Below, piece by piece: positions 25,286 to 38,869 of a DNA stretch of 64,000 bases. How positions within the stretch are numbered: position 1 is the stretch's first letter; each line of letters opens with the position of its first letter. Origin of the DNA: Rhabdornis inornatus (Eukaryota > Chordata > Aves > Passeriformes > Rhabdornithidae); contig VWZS01006721.1 of NCBI GenBank assembly GCA_013397075.1, positions 3,299,510 through 3,363,509 of the forward strand, given 5' to 3'. The notes beneath the pieces were generated by a model. That model saw nothing but the letters and a program-made list of their open reading frames with translations. It did not search any database and was not told where the DNA came from. The position numbers were made by a program, and so were the translations under genes.

Positions 25286-28200
25286 CTAAAACTAGAGGTT
25301 GATGAAGAGCTAGGAAGTAATTTAGAACAAGAATACCTGAACATAAGAACTGCTCACATGAAGACAGATGAATCTGTGTAGCCTGATTTCCATTTTGGAG
25401 CAGCAGTGGGCAGTCAGAAATGCTTAGGATAAAGACAATAAACCAACAGACAGTACTACCGTCTTGTTAATTCTGAGCTTGTGTGCCATCACGTTCAAAA
25501 GGAGCTGGAAATCCGGGTGACCCTTGCATCAAGTGTACTAGAGCATGCTAAACACTTCACCCACATTGCCCCATTCAGATGTTAGGTCAGGTTATGATGT
25601 GCCAGGACAAACAGAGTCATTGCATACTGGATTTGGAAATTCTTTCAAACAGCTGGTGTGCCAAGGCCAAACGGAACCCAGTAAGATAAACCTGACTTTT
25701 CAAGGTCGAAACCCAGGAAAACAAGGACTCTGTTATTTAGCCCAGGTGCTGGAATGAGATGGGCTGGTCTAGGGATGTATTCAGTTTTCTGGTCGGTTTG
25801 CATCTTGTTGTTTGACAGAGTGTCCAAGAATGTGCAAGGTCTGACTGAGTTTTTTTTTCTTCTAAAGTCTCAGGACAATATCCATAAAGGAGGATTCTGT
25901 GGATTCCCAGATGTTTAATAATTTTATGCTTCTGCCTTTCCCTGACACATACCTGATAGGCATACACAGAGAAACATTTTCAGAATCTCTGCCCTTTGTG
26001 CACTCCCTTTATGCATAAAACTTTGTAGGAGTCTGATTGCCTTGAGATCTCTATGCTTTATCAAATGCAGCCGCATGGATGCGAAAGGTATTCACGTTGA
26101 CAGAAAGATGTGCAGAGAGACACTGGGATCATAATGATTTTGTTTCCATCAGGAAAAAAAATAAAGATAAATTTTATTAGTTATTCTTAAGAAGTTCAGT
26201 AACCTTTCAGCTTTCCAAAACTCCTAATGATAAAGGGAAAATCTCGTATGTATTATTGCAACAGGCCTGTCCTTTACCTTCTCCAAAATGGGCCTTGTCG
26301 CAAAATAATTGCAGCTTACGTGAGGAGAGTGGTTCAGCCTGAGACCAGAATTCCATCACTGTGCTAAAACAAAGAGCTCCCACTCTCAGACTGTGCCTTT
26401 AGCTTAGTAACCACAGGGAGGGAAGAGATGTATTATTGCTGAGGTGGGAGGTATCAGGATTCCAGCAAGCTGCTGCTCCTCTGGAGTACACTCGCTCTGT
26501 GTGCATCCCATTGATTCCTCTGTTGTACTTAAATCCTAAGAGTCACAGTGGGTGTGCTGTTAACAAAGAGGGTGTGTGCATGCTCTGAGTTCTATATAGG
26601 GGTGCTGGTAGTGCTTTTCAAGGTGTCACTGTCAGTGGCTGTTTATTTAAGAGAAATGGCTGCATAGCATGACTTTAATTTGTAATTTGGGCAAGAAAAA
26701 AATACAGCCTGGAAGACATCTCTAGAAAGCTGTCAATCCTAGTCTTTTTTTAGGCATATAGGCATCTTTTTCATGTATTATTGATTAGATCATATTGGTC
26801 TTCAAACTGGATGTGCTGCTGTGGAAGCTTTTTCTGTCTGACAGCAAAATCATTATGACTAGCATCACAGCTATTACCTTTGCTAGTAGTCAAAGTAAGA
26901 AGATAAAGTATCAGCTGGAAGTAAAGACTAGCATTTTGTAGATTCCTAAAGCCTGTGACTGCCTATCATTTCCAGTTTATGAGGCCTGGAAGATGAAAGA
27001 GATTTTAGAATACTTCTGGTCTTTCTCCTTATGAAGAGTGCCTTGAAAATATAGCATGATTAAAAAAAATCACTCAAGCGGAAGACTGGTCACAGAGTTT
27101 TCTGAGATTTAATAGGTTATTTGTGGTTCTCTGTCAGAAACATAGGTCTGGAGAGAAAAACATAGCTGCATGCCACAGGGTTTGCTGGGAAGGCAATCTG
27201 TGATGCTATCAACCAGAGCAAGAGGCTGTGGCAAACTCCCTAATAAGTTTCAGGAAGGATAATCTGAGTATAACACAAAGTGCAGTTTGACCAGGTGGAG
27301 CAGAGAGCACTAATAGTAACTACCTGGCTGGCCTATGTAATATAGGTCAAACATTCAAAGGACTTAAATTTGCATTATGTGTTGCATTATGGTGTTATGG
27401 TATCACCACTTACAAGGTTTTCTTGTTCCAAAGAGCGTTACAGGATAGGAAAGCTGGATATTCTCCTACTATGGAAAATATTAAGGTTTCAGAATCTGTT
27501 TTATGTATTTGTAAATTCTATAGGCATTACACCTTTGGAAGATCTAGGACAAAAGTGAAAAGTGCTTCTTTCTGGCAACAGGGAAAATACTTTCAGTACC
27601 AAGCTTTTATTCTGAAGGCAGATATAAGCAGATACAAGCAGATACATTAAGAACAGCTCATCATTTGTGCTGTGCAGGCTCCTTTTTACAGACAGGTATC
27701 TTTCCCATGTCTGTGCAACTCATCCCTGCAGGGACTCTGACCGGTTCCACATTGCTGCTCCTGCAACTACAGGCTGCTCATAGCTGCTTGTAGCTGACAT
27801 GCTGACATTCAGCTGTAGTTTGTTTTATTTTTCTGAGCCAAAGTATCTGCAGGCACTACAGGTGTATTGACCAGCATTCTGCTCTCTGGGTCCCTTTTGC
27901 CATCAGTGTTGTTGCTGTCACTGTATCTTTGCATGTCTGGCTGCTTCTATAAAAGATGCTCTTTAATTGTGGTGGCAGCTAAATGTTGGGAATTTGATAG
28001 CCAAACACCAAGATGCCAAAACAAAATCTCCATCCTAATTCCATGACAGTGTCCTAGCATCAGTGTAGTTGCTGAAAGCCCTAGACCTTTGTTATTGGCC
28101 ATACTTCGTTGTCTCTTGAATTTCTTTAAAGCGCTGTCCATTGTTTTCTGCAGTCACTCTTGATTAGGTGTTTTTCTCATTAGCAAGGCAACCCCACGTG

Positions 28201-31200
28201 TAATCCTGCCTGATTTACAAGAGAAGATACACAGCAGCCTGGGGCTGAAGCTGCTCCACTCCTGGCATGACTCAGAAGCAACAGCTTGAGTGGTACTACC
28301 AATGTTAGATCAAAACTGCTGGCAAAGGCAGCACTGAAAGTGTTTGGGGCCTGTTTCAAAACAGTTGTGGTCAAATGGCAAGGAAAGGGTAGAGCAGAGA
28401 AATTAGCTTTCACATGTAAAATTGCAGCTGAAGACAGATACCAGTAGCTGCTGTGGAACTGAAAGTACTGAAGGCAGAGGAATGCATTTATGTTGTGGAC
28501 AACATCAACTATAAATCTTAATTGTCTGTGGCATTTAATAGTCCAGAATTCAGTTCAACATGTAGGCAGCATCTCCTCACCTCTCACTGCTGTTAGCTCA
28601 GGCCCTGACTTGTTTGGAGAATTGTCATTTGAAAATATTATGTATGCCAGCAATTATGCCAAACTGTTCTGTCAGTGGAGTGGATCAAGCAGTCAAAATG
28701 ATGCAGCATTTACAAAGTGCTTAGTTTCTCATTTGCTTACTGCAGTATATGAATAAACATTAAACCGTGGTCTACTCCGAAGGAAAACTTTCCCACAAAT
28801 CCTTAGCACTTCTAACCTGTATTTGGGAAAGATACTTAAAAATCCTTGGTGGTGTGCAGCTCCAGGGACACATGCACTTGGAAAATGTTTATTGGGCTGG
28901 GACACCCTCTTTGCTGTTTCCAGTTCAGGATCCCGACGTCTCTCAGGCTTTGCTAAAAGAAAAGGGTTTCCTTCCAACAGCACAGTGGGAAAAACAGAGC
29001 TCCATTTGAATATTGTCTGTATGACAGCTTCCTCAGGCTCTACAGCTGACAGCCATCCTGATTAAGGGTTACAGGTTCAAAAACAGGCAAGGCCCTGCTG
29101 ACTTTTATTAAAGTTGCTCATATGATGACTACAAAATCAACAGTTGTTTTTCCCATATAAAGACCTGTTTGAGAAAAGGTCTTCAGGAGGAATCGTTTAA
29201 ATACAAACTAAGTATTGGAATTTTTTAAAGAAGCTGCCACTCAATTCACATTAGAACAAAGCTGGAATCATTCATTCAAGTTTTTGTTTGTTTTTTTTTT
29301 CTTCAATAGAACATTAGGTAGATTAGCAAAACAAAAGCATTCATAGCTCAACGTCCTTGCTACCTGTTGTAGCTTTTAACAAACCCATTTCTGAGTTTTC
29401 TCTTTGGACCTTTTTCCCTAGACTGATTAGCCAATATTTGTTGTCTGTAGTTTTGTAATTTCCACTTCTTGGGAGAAATGTAAATTCAGGCAACTTTATT
29501 ATCTCGGAGATTTGTATTTCCCCGGATAAAAGGCAAAAGGTTTACTGTTAAGGCTATGTGTGAAAAGTCACCTTCTCATATGTAAAGAGCTCAGCCGCCT
29601 GTCTTTGTTTTGATGTGGGTATGGATTAAGCGTTTAACAAAAAGTGTTGGCAAAGTTCACACTACTTAATGCTTTTGTGAAAGCTTACTTAAATACAAAC
29701 TTTCTAAAATAAAACATAATTCAAGGCTTCTCAATAAACAAATGTACTTTAATTCCTTCTTTAACTCATTGATACTCACCTGGGAGCCTTTGCTCAATTT
29801 TAATACTGTCTACATCAAAAAGACGTCCTGTCTTTTATATTTGAAAGCTTGGATGATTTTCCCATCCCTAACACTTGTTCTAATAAATACATTACCTCTT
29901 CCTGCAAACCTTGGTTTATTATTTTGCAAAGCATAGCAGAAATAGATTGAATTCAAGAGGTTATTATGGAGAGATTTTTCAATAAGAGTCAGAAAAGATC
30001 AGGACGTTTTTAGAGAGGGAACCAAATACCTGGCAGATGTATATATATTAAAAAAATTAAAAAGCAGAAAGGAAATATATCTGATCTGGTTTCATTGGAC
30101 CAGTTTATAGTCTGGTGACCAGACTGAGGTTTGTGTTAACTGTATTTCTGTTGCATTGAAAATGAAGTTTGTGTTAATTTTATCTTGATATAGTACAGCA
30201 ATACGCAGTTGGGTTTTTTTTTTTGTTTGTTTGTTTGTGGGTTTTTTTGTTTTTTTGTTTAATATGAGGGATTAATAGTTTTACCAGGAAACTTCTGTGA
30301 TTTGAAAACTCCCCAGAGAAAAGTTTGCTTCCATTTCTTTTACAGTCAAAGTCACTTCCTACATCTGCGTGGTTATACCGTTCATACATGACAAACATGG
30401 GCAGGTCATAATGATTTGTAATTAGGACATGTTTTTGAGACCCAGGAAGGTCTTATTCTCCAACACCTACTCTGAAACTGATTTAATGAATAACTGTGGG
30501 CAAATCATATAGTCTTTCTACTTCAATTGCTGTATTTATAACATCTCAGCTCAGGAAAAACATCCAATGAGGTTGTGTGTGAGTTTTTATTAATACAAGA
30601 ATGTTCCTTGTGTTAAAAATGGTTAAAGTTTATCTCACAGATATTACAGGCAGTATCATTATATACTGCAAACATTTTTGATTTTTTAAAGATAATATCC
30701 ATTATTTCTAACAAGAAATAACATTCCATAGTTCTTTGCTTTAAAATAGGCTTCTAGGGGATATGGGAATAGTCTGATCAGGTTTTCCATGTTCACCAGA
30801 CTTAACGTATCTGCCTAATTGCATTCCACAGCATCCATACTGTAGCATTGATAAAAAAAGCCCCCAAACAAACAACAAACTTGTCTTTGCAACTAGCTTA
30901 TCCTAAAGTATTTAAAATGTATCTTTGTAGAGCCTAGTAAAGCAAACACTTCACCCGGGTAGCAATTATCACGAGTAATTAACTGTTAACAGTGTTCTCA
31001 GGAAAAGCGTGACATTTTGTTAATGTTCTACAGAAACATAGAAATATAACCAAGGGAGAAATTTGTTGCAAGTATCACAAAGATAGCTGACACAGAAGAA
31101 CTAGGGGAGATTGTAATTTGGGAGAAAAGGAAGGAAGATTAATTACTGATACATTTTCTGACATTCAGCTTTACGGTTTCAAATCTTGTGGTAGCATCTC

Positions 31201-31551
31201 TCCTCCAACCCATGAAGAAATGTAAGAGTCTGAATCCTGTAAATTTAGTGAGTTTGTAACAAAGATGTGTTCTGTAGATAGCATTTTTTGTTAAAAGCAG
31301 TGTTTCTCTTGAGTTTTCAGAAGCAATTGCCTTTTCCAGGTCTGTGATTTCCATTTCATTTAACCCAGCACAGAATTACTATTTTGCTGGCTTAGTGAAA
31401 ACTCTGTAGTAACTGAAAGTAATATTCCTATTTCGTTTTTCTGATTTTGACTGGCATCTTTTTAAAAAGATATTCTTCTGCTAATGAAAGGGAAATTATT
31501 ATGACAATGTGATACAAATCTCATAGATATAAGTGCCAGGCCACTGTCTGG
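25286..31551. other. Unique AT-rich non-coding DNA
   Basis: No known repeat family or exon was recognised over 6.3 kb. Low-complexity T/TTTG tracts lie near 29,283 and at 30,211-30,260. Open frames peak at about 88 codons with no domain. A weak 10-bp tandem (AGATA-AAGC type) is near 27,618-27,645. Confidence 0.55.
30211..30260. repeat. T-rich (TTTG)n low-complexity tract
   Basis: A 50-base tract made only of T and G, with a T run, three to four TTTG units and further T7-G repeats. It is probably a slippage-generated simple repeat. No adjacent element explains it as a poly(A) tail. Confidence 0.9.
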
Positions 31552-32395
31552 CTAAGGGCAAAAATGCATATTCCCAGCAGGACACTGATCACCGATGTGT
31601 ATTTCAGTCTTGCACTTCTTTTGGGCCAGGGTATCACCTGTTAGGGAGGTCTGCCTAATATTTGAAGAAGCTTTAAAAAGGGAGAGAAAATAATATGCAT
31701 ATCCTGGGAGAGGAGAGAAGTGGGAAAAGAGAAGAGGGAAAGGCAGCTGACTGGAGAGCGTATGGCAGTAGAAGGCATAGTAAGTTGAAACTGGGGAATA
31801 ATGTGGCTTACAGAAAAAAGCCTTTGCTTTCAAGAGCATCCAAAACACTGCCTCCTTCTCCTCCTCTGTGCCCTTCCCTCTGCTGGCCCAGGGTGAGCCA
31901 TGCTGCTGCCAGGGCAGCCCGGTGGTTCTTCCTTTCCTGCCGGAGCCCAGGCTCACCGGTTCGGGCACGGCAGCTGTGGAAGGCAGCTCTGAAGAGCAAG
32001 GCTGTAGGGCAAGAGGTGGTTGTCTCAGGAGGTGCCTTAGCAAGCAGAAGATGCAGGTATTAGGGAAATGAAGGGAAGGGCCCGGAGGCAGTGCTTTGAT
32101 GAGGCTCTGAGGAGTGCAGAGAACCAGCTAGAGGTGCTGGGGGCTCCTGCTGGAGCATGGGCAGCAGGATTGCCTGGACGAAGCCTGCACCTACACTGCT
32201 GTATATTTTTCATGCAAAGACTTGGGGCAGGGAGAACAGAAGGTGGGCACTGTTTTGCTTGAAGAGCTGGAGCACCTGGGTTGGGACAGGCAAGAAAGTG
32301 AAGACAGGAATAAACAGGAATGGAACAAAGATGACAAAAGGACTGAAAAGGTGAACAATACTTTTAAAAAACAAACAGCAGTTGGAAAACTTCAT
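31552..32395. other. GC-richer patch with overlapping open frames
   Basis: G+C and CpG rise at about 31,850-32,190, with CCGG, CACCGG and TTCGGGCACGG around 31,919-31,970. Open frames overlap on both strands: 163 codons on -, 31552-32043, and 122 codons on +, 31695-32063. Neither shows a recognisable domain. Overlapping frames on opposite strands are what GC-rich non-coding DNA produces. It could be an enhancer, a minor promoter, an exon of a non-coding RNA or an unrecognised old repeat. Confidence 0.35.
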
Positions 32396-35300
32396 TAGGC
32401 TGGGAAGTTAAACTGGTTGTACTTAAACATGTATCAGCCTTGAACTTTTTTTCTCTTGCTTTAGCAGCTTGTGAAGACTGTTTTGGGAAGCAAGGCTGGA
32501 GGTAAAGAAATCACCATAAGTGAAAAGTGAAACATCTCTCTGGATAGCTAGGGATGGAAGAATTTCCTGTGTCTTTGTTTCTCCAGAAATTATGTCCGGT
32601 CATTTTCAGTACTCAGTCATAAAACCTTTCATGCAAGGAACGTGTCCTGCTGCCCAATATTACCAATGGTTTTGTCTTGACTGCAAAGTTGTCTCTTAGT
32701 GATATGAAGTGGTTAGGAAATAGACCCCTCTTCTTGTGAGGTAGCTCAGCGAACAAATGCAGCCTTTTGGAATGCCTAACAAGATCTGCATTTGTGTGAC
32801 TTAGATCAAATATCCCACCTGCCTCAGTGGGCTACTGTGGTGTGGTAGGAACAGTCAGTAGCAGGAGCAGAGGAAAACTTAATGTCAATGTTTCTGCAAA
32901 ATTCCCATAGTTCTGTGAATCTGTATCATTTAGGATCCTAAATTACTGTTCTACAGTGGCTTTGTTAGAATATTTGCAAGTTCCTCAAAATTCTTCCTTC
33001 TTGCTGACATCAGTTTGAATTTGAAAATTGCTTTTCTCACCTTCACTGATCACTTTCTAATACCATGCCTGAGGATGCAAAAGCATGACTCAGTGGATTA
33101 TCACCTGCTTACTGATAAAGTCAGCATATGAGCCTCTAGAATCCCTCACTCTTTAAATGTGCTTGTCTAGACTTGGATAAAATCTTAATTTTTGAGAACA
33201 TGTTAGCTAGCTTCAGCCTAATCATCTAAATCCCATGACCATGCTAATGAAATTGCCCAGTCAGTATCAGAGATTTAAACCATGTTAGAGTTCACTCACC
33301 AACAAGCAAAAAAATAACCACTCCATTATTGCACTGAAGGCAAAACTTGACTAGTTTGGGGCAGGTGATAAAAAGAAAAGAGGGAATCCTACATCTTAAT
33401 GGGCTCTGGACAGTAGAAAGATAATTTTTGGAAAATAACTTCACACTTCCATGGCTCTCAAATGTATGTTGTGCCCTCACTTTTGAATCACTTCTGATAT
33501 ATGCTGCATGCTGTTACACTCTTTGTTCAGACTACTTACCCAGCAAAAGTCCAGACACCTCCTTTTTCTATCTGGATCCATTTTCTGCTCAATTGGTGAT
33601 TTGAACTGGCCTAGGAAAAGGGTCTGACAAGCTCTGAGGAGCACAGCTGGTAAGCAGAGTGCTCATGCTGCTGTGAGAAGAGTGGGGAGACCAGGTGAGC
33701 AGCAGTGGTGAGCTATGAATTTCATTTCCACCAACTGAACCTTTTTGTAAGGTTTAACAAAGCAAAGATGTTCTAACAGCAGTGGAATCCACAGATGAGC
33801 TGACCACTCTAAGACCCTCTTCTAAACTGAACCCTATTCACATGGGTCATGAAAAGGCAGTAAGTTGAGTTGCTGCTTTTCTTGCCTGGGCATCTTCATT
33901 AGGCTTGAATATGTTTTGAGTTCCATTGAACTTGTTTCTTTAGAGGGATAGAAATCAAGGTAACTCCAAATATTATTGAACTGTGGCACTGAAATGAGAC
34001 ATTGCTCACAGTTAATTGGGCAGGTCTGTGACTTTATCTCCTGCCTACTGCTGAAATAGTTAACGGTGTTGACATGTAAATTACCTTTACTGTTTGTTTA
34101 ATAAAGAGCAGAAGTTGTTTCTCCCGAACAGGTACAGTCCACCCAAGGAACCATTACACAAATACCCCAAGACTTGCTTCCAGCTACTTGGTTGCTTAAT
34201 TATGTGCCCCACCTCTTCCTTATCAGACCAGGAACCCTATTTCATCAGCAGCAAAACTATCACAGACACAACATAGCCAGCAGCGTTCCTTGGATAACTG
34301 CAATCCCTTCACCTCACACGCACTGCCAAAACACTGCTGGCCAACTCATTGTCAGGGGACATGGCTCTCTCAGTGGACAGACCAGTGCTGGCAGAACCTG
34401 CCTACCACAGTGCAGATTTCACCAGGGCTGGGATATTTGGACATGGCAGAATTGCCATCTCCAAGTCTCACACACTTTCCAGTTGTATTTGTCAGCCCAG
34501 CAAACCTGGTAATCAAAACCGACAACAGCAATGGGAAAGAACCTCTGACACTATTTTACTTCTGTATCCGTCCCAGTCAGGTGAACAGCTACCTGCCTTT
34601 GGGCTCCTTTGCTGCTTCTAGAGCCAGTTTAACTGGTTTGGATCTGGCATGGTCTGCTCTGCCAAAGCCAATAGTGCCTGGGGCACCCAGGACAGCCTGT
34701 TGTGCCTGTTGGTAGTGCAGAGGGTGCTTTGCTCTTGCTCAGTAGCTTTTCTGTTTCATGCTGGATGATCTTCTCAAGAAGGTTTCTACAGATCTGGATG
34801 TCATTGATTGTTCTATGACAGTTTGGGTGAGTTCTGGAACTGTTTTAAACCTTGGCTTGTTTAAAAACACAAAATGCTTGCATAAATAATGAAGTGGATG
34901 AAGAATTTCTGTTTCTTAGAGCTATCTGCTGTTACAGACTTTAACACAGAAATCAAATTGCCTGGGTTCTGGCACAATGTAGGAAGATGCTCAAGGCTGG
35001 GAATATGCCGGGGGGAAGCAAAAAGAGCAGTGGGGATTTCTGTAGGGAAAATATCTGCAAATACCTGTTTAACTATGGCCTCAGTCAGATATCACACTAT
35101 CTGTGTAGCTTTGCTGTGAATCAGTGAAGGGAATTAAGTGCCTTTAGTTCTTTTTCTTTCTTACAGCTTGATTAGGTCCCTTATTCCCATTTCCAGGCAC
35201 AGCTGTGCACAGGGTGCTGTCAGTGAAATTTGGACAGGTATAAATTGTGTGTGTGTGCAAGGGGAAATTATGCTGTTCAGCTACACAACATGCCAGTATT

Positions 35301-38300
35301 ACTGCTGAAGCTACAGCATGAGGCTCTACCTCCCCCCAAAAATAAAAGGGGGCAGCTGGAATATTTTAATTGTGCCTGAGTTTGGATATCCACTTTGCAG
35401 CATAGTCCCACAAAGTGGCAAAGCTGAAGGAACAGGATGCAGCAGCTTGAGGTTGGGACAAACAGAAGGGGGATGCTGGGAGTTCCTGCAGCCTCAGTGT
35501 CTGCACAGGGAACCACAGCCTTGGGACTTCTGGCAAGCTGATGAAGTAATTTATGTGAAGGCTTGGACAGTAACTCAGCACAAATGAAGTTGTAGGTGTA
35601 ATGATGTTTTGAATCAAAACAAACTAGTTCAAAATTTAAATCAATAACAAGTGCTTAAAGCTATCATTCAGGAGAGAACTACTACTGGCATAATGGCCCA
35701 CAGTTTTGAAATGCAGATCAGCAAACCTCTCTGAAGGCCATTTGTTGGGCTTCCTGTGAAAGTATATGTGGTTCCTGAGATAGGGCTTTAATGCAAAATG
35801 TGTATCAGCATATTCTTAACTGTAGGTATGTGAAGTCTTGTTTACCTGCACGGCTGAAATGAGACATAGGACTTTGTTTCACAATACTTTTAGCTGACAT
35901 TAAGTCAGCACTGCTGCCCAAAACAGTGCAAGAGTGCAGTTAGAAGATCCAGTTGAGCCAAACTAACAGGTCATTGCTGCTGAAAGGGGGGAGTTTCTTC
36001 TGTCCTTCTCCTCAGCCTACCTCCCTGCCTGCTGGCCATGCGCTCCTTCCACTTCTCTTACTCTGGCTCTGTATTCCTCTATTCCTTCAGTGAGCCGTTC
36101 CAGCTCCAGTGCAGTTCAAACACATCAACACTTGTCCCATGGTTTAATGAGCTCAGCTGGCTCACTGCAAGGTCACTTGGACTTTAGGGATGCACAAACA
36201 AGAAAGACCTGGATCCATAGCTGCAAACAGGTGCAGAGGAGAGGGGGAAGGAGGGTGTGGGACTGATGTTTTTGGCAGCAGCAAGCCGGTAAATCAGTTT
36301 GGCTGCCTCTTCTGGCTGCAAGCAGAGCTAACCCTGCTGCAGTCCCACACAGCTCTTGGCTTTTTCTCCCCCCCGCCCCCTCCCTGTGCCTGCACCAGCA
36401 TTTGCACAGCCAGCTGATGAACTGTGCCAGGCTCCAAAGCCAAACCAGCAAAACCATTGCTCAGCTCTAACCAAGATCAGCTTCACAGATGAATGGCAAG
36501 GGGGCAGGAAGAGTGGGGCACGGGAGTGGAGGGAAAAGACTCTGGGGTTTTATTTCAGCAGCAGAGGCTGCTGAAGGTGTTGGTGAAAGTACATCCCTGC
36601 AGGCCTGCTACTGTGGTTAAGCCCTAGAAAATGAGACATAACCGAGTTTCCAGAGCAGATTTGCATGAAGCTCAGAGAGTAAAGGCAGTGGATTCCTCTG
36701 TTTCACATTTTGTTCCCTGACTTCTTCCAGAGGGCAACTTGACCCAGTTATCCATCTCAGGCAACCCCAAATTTCTCATCCTGTTAAAATCACTGTATGA
36801 TTTAGTAAGGAGTGTGGAAATTAATAACCTTGTCAAACACGTGGGAAAAAAATACACTGCCTTTCACTTTTTGAACAACATCTTAACTGTTCGTTTGCTA
36901 GATATTTGTTTTAAAACATAATAATTCTTCTTACTGCTGAGACAAACACAATGCAATGCCAAAAGCTAAACTGGATTCACTGTTGATTTTGCATTTTTAA
37001 GTTCCAGTTACTCAGGCTGTCTGTTTTCAGTTCCAAATCATCACAAAACAACCAGTTTTATCTTCTCAAGAAATGTTGGATTTACTTGAAAGAACTTCAT
37101 AGATGTTAAGAGGTTGTTGGATGTGTTTTAGTGTTGGCTGTAATGGCTGAAGCTTAAAAGCTTGAATTTTAGATTACACAAGTCTAAGGAGGATAGAGCC
37201 AAAAATGGAAGAGCTGGACTGGCGATGTGAGTGTAGCCCACACGTTGGCTGCAGGGCTGAATGCACAATCACACTTTTCCTCAAGAATAGCCCTGATAAG
37301 CTGTCCCACAGAATGCTCATGACCTGATTGGGCTTGGAGGAGGAATGGTGCAACAGCTGGGCCCCTGAAACATCTGTATGGCTGTAACCTGCGGAGAATG
37401 TGTTGGTGGGCTGCAGTGACAGGGAATAATGGTGATGTGGAGGGTGTGAGGCTACACTGAGGCTGCCACCAAACACCCAGGGAAACCTCACCTCCAGCTG
37501 TGGCCTTGTTTACAAATATTTAGGGCAACTACTTTTTTGTTTATGGCTGGGGAAAAAACCCTCACTTTTCCACATTACAGCATCTTTACTGTATTGCTTG
37601 CACATTTAAAGAGCTCTTTATTATTTGTTTTATGCCAGTGTTTGGCTGGCTGTTATTAGCTAGGTATGCTATTTTAATGTGCAGGAATTTTCTTTTATCT
37701 ATTTTCTTTCTACCTGTGAGAGTAAATTGAGCTTCTTCTGCAGCTCCTGCAGGACATAGAAATTTTCTTTCTGTATACATGTATACACACATAACTTCAG
37801 TGTTCATGGGGAAAAAAGAAGGGTCAAGAAAAAGGATGAATAAAATTAATTTTAAAATCTGAATTCACTTTAGATCTATAATTTTTTTTTGTACTGCAAT
37901 TACGCTTCTGAGTTGCCTTGCTCTAAGGAATCTGCTCCATTAATTGAATGTGTGTGTTTTCAAATTAACCCTTAGAATGACAGACTAGATGAGATCAGAA
38001 TATTAAAGATATATTTTATGACAGTCAGAGCCATGGGTATCAACAAATTCAAGAAACTATTATAAGTCAGTCAAAACTTGGGACGAGTAAACACAAATCC
38101 AAAATACTCATTCCATGAGCATTCCATTTAGTGTCAGCTTGAGCCAGGTTGGCCATGTACACAGATTTTTAGCATGCTATAAAATGCTCTTAGGAGCAGG
38201 CCATCTTTGGGCAAAGTCCACTCTGTGGTAAGAAGCAAGAAGAGAACTTTTTCACTCCAGAAAGAGCTATCAAGAGACAGGCCGATATCACATTACTCAT

Positions 38301-38598
38301 GATAATGATGAACATCATATTTCATGGTATTACAGCTATTCTAAAAACATCTCCTTCAAAGCAACAGCTCTTTTTTCAGTCATCTAAACCAATCTTGCTG
38401 CTGCAGCTCTTCTTTTGCACTAGTGCTGACATCTGACTGAGCTGCCCTGTTATGCTCATCCAGCAGAAAGTAAATTCAAGTTTTTCCTGCCACTTAAGGA
38501 GTATCTCTACTACTCCTGACATCTGCCACCACTACTTTTGCTTACCTTGTGTCTATAATCCCCTTCTCAATTCTTCTTGCTATATGAAAATGTTATTT
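32396..38598. other. Unique non-coding DNA
   Basis: No known repeat family was recognised. There are overlapping open frames at 34,094-34,715 (up to 141 codons) and around 36,170-36,570, with no domain that I recognise. A C-rich run occupies 36,367-36,384. GTATACATGTATAC at 37,773-37,786 is a 14-bp perfect palindrome. Confidence 0.5.
36367..36384. repeat. C-rich run (G-run on the - strand)
   Basis: Eighteen to nineteen bases of almost pure C, with one G and scattered T, give four G-runs of at least three on the - strand in a short span. This meets the simple rule for a possible G-quadruplex. It lies in a GC-richer stretch of about 400 bp. Confidence 0.6.
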
Positions 38599-38869
38599 GG
38601 ACAAGTGAAAAAGGTTTTAAACTAAAAGAGGAGAGATTTGGATTGGATGTTTGGAAGAAATTCTTTACTGTGAGGGTAGTTAGGCACTGGCACAAGTTAT
38701 CCAGAGAACCTGTGGACACCCCATCCCTGGAGTGTTCAAGGCCAGGTTGGATGGGGCTCTGAGCAGCCTGATCCCTGCCCATGGCTGGGGGTTGGAATGG
38801 GATGATCTTTAAGATCCCTTCCAACCCAAGCCTTTCTATGATTCTGTGATTGCTATGATTCTATTATTC
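38599..38869 (+). mobile_element. CR1 LINE 3' end with octamer tail
   Basis: Sense-strand CR1 3' end, well preserved. Blocks are 'ttttaaactaaaagaggaga', 'gatttggattggatgtttgg', 'ggcactggcacaagttatcc', 'ccccatccctggagtgttca', 'aggccaggttggatggggct' and 'gatccctgcccatggctggg'. It ends with 'gatgatctttaagatccctt' and a terminal run of imperfect ATTCTRTG units at about 38,834-38,866. The 'rather more conserved' look compared with the 41.5-kb copy suggests a younger insertion. The block set (ggccaggttggatgggg) marks a different subfamily from the 9.4- and 20.7-kb copies. Confidence 0.96.

Noticed and set aside
31552..32043. 163-codon frame on the - strand
   Set aside because: Overlaps a 122-codon frame on the opposite strand and has no recognisable domain. 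Reported instead as a GC-rich patch.
37773..37786. 14-bp perfect palindrome GTATACATGTATAC
   Set aside because: Alternating purine-pyrimidine sequence of this length arises readily by chance in AT-rich DNA. Noted but not given weight.
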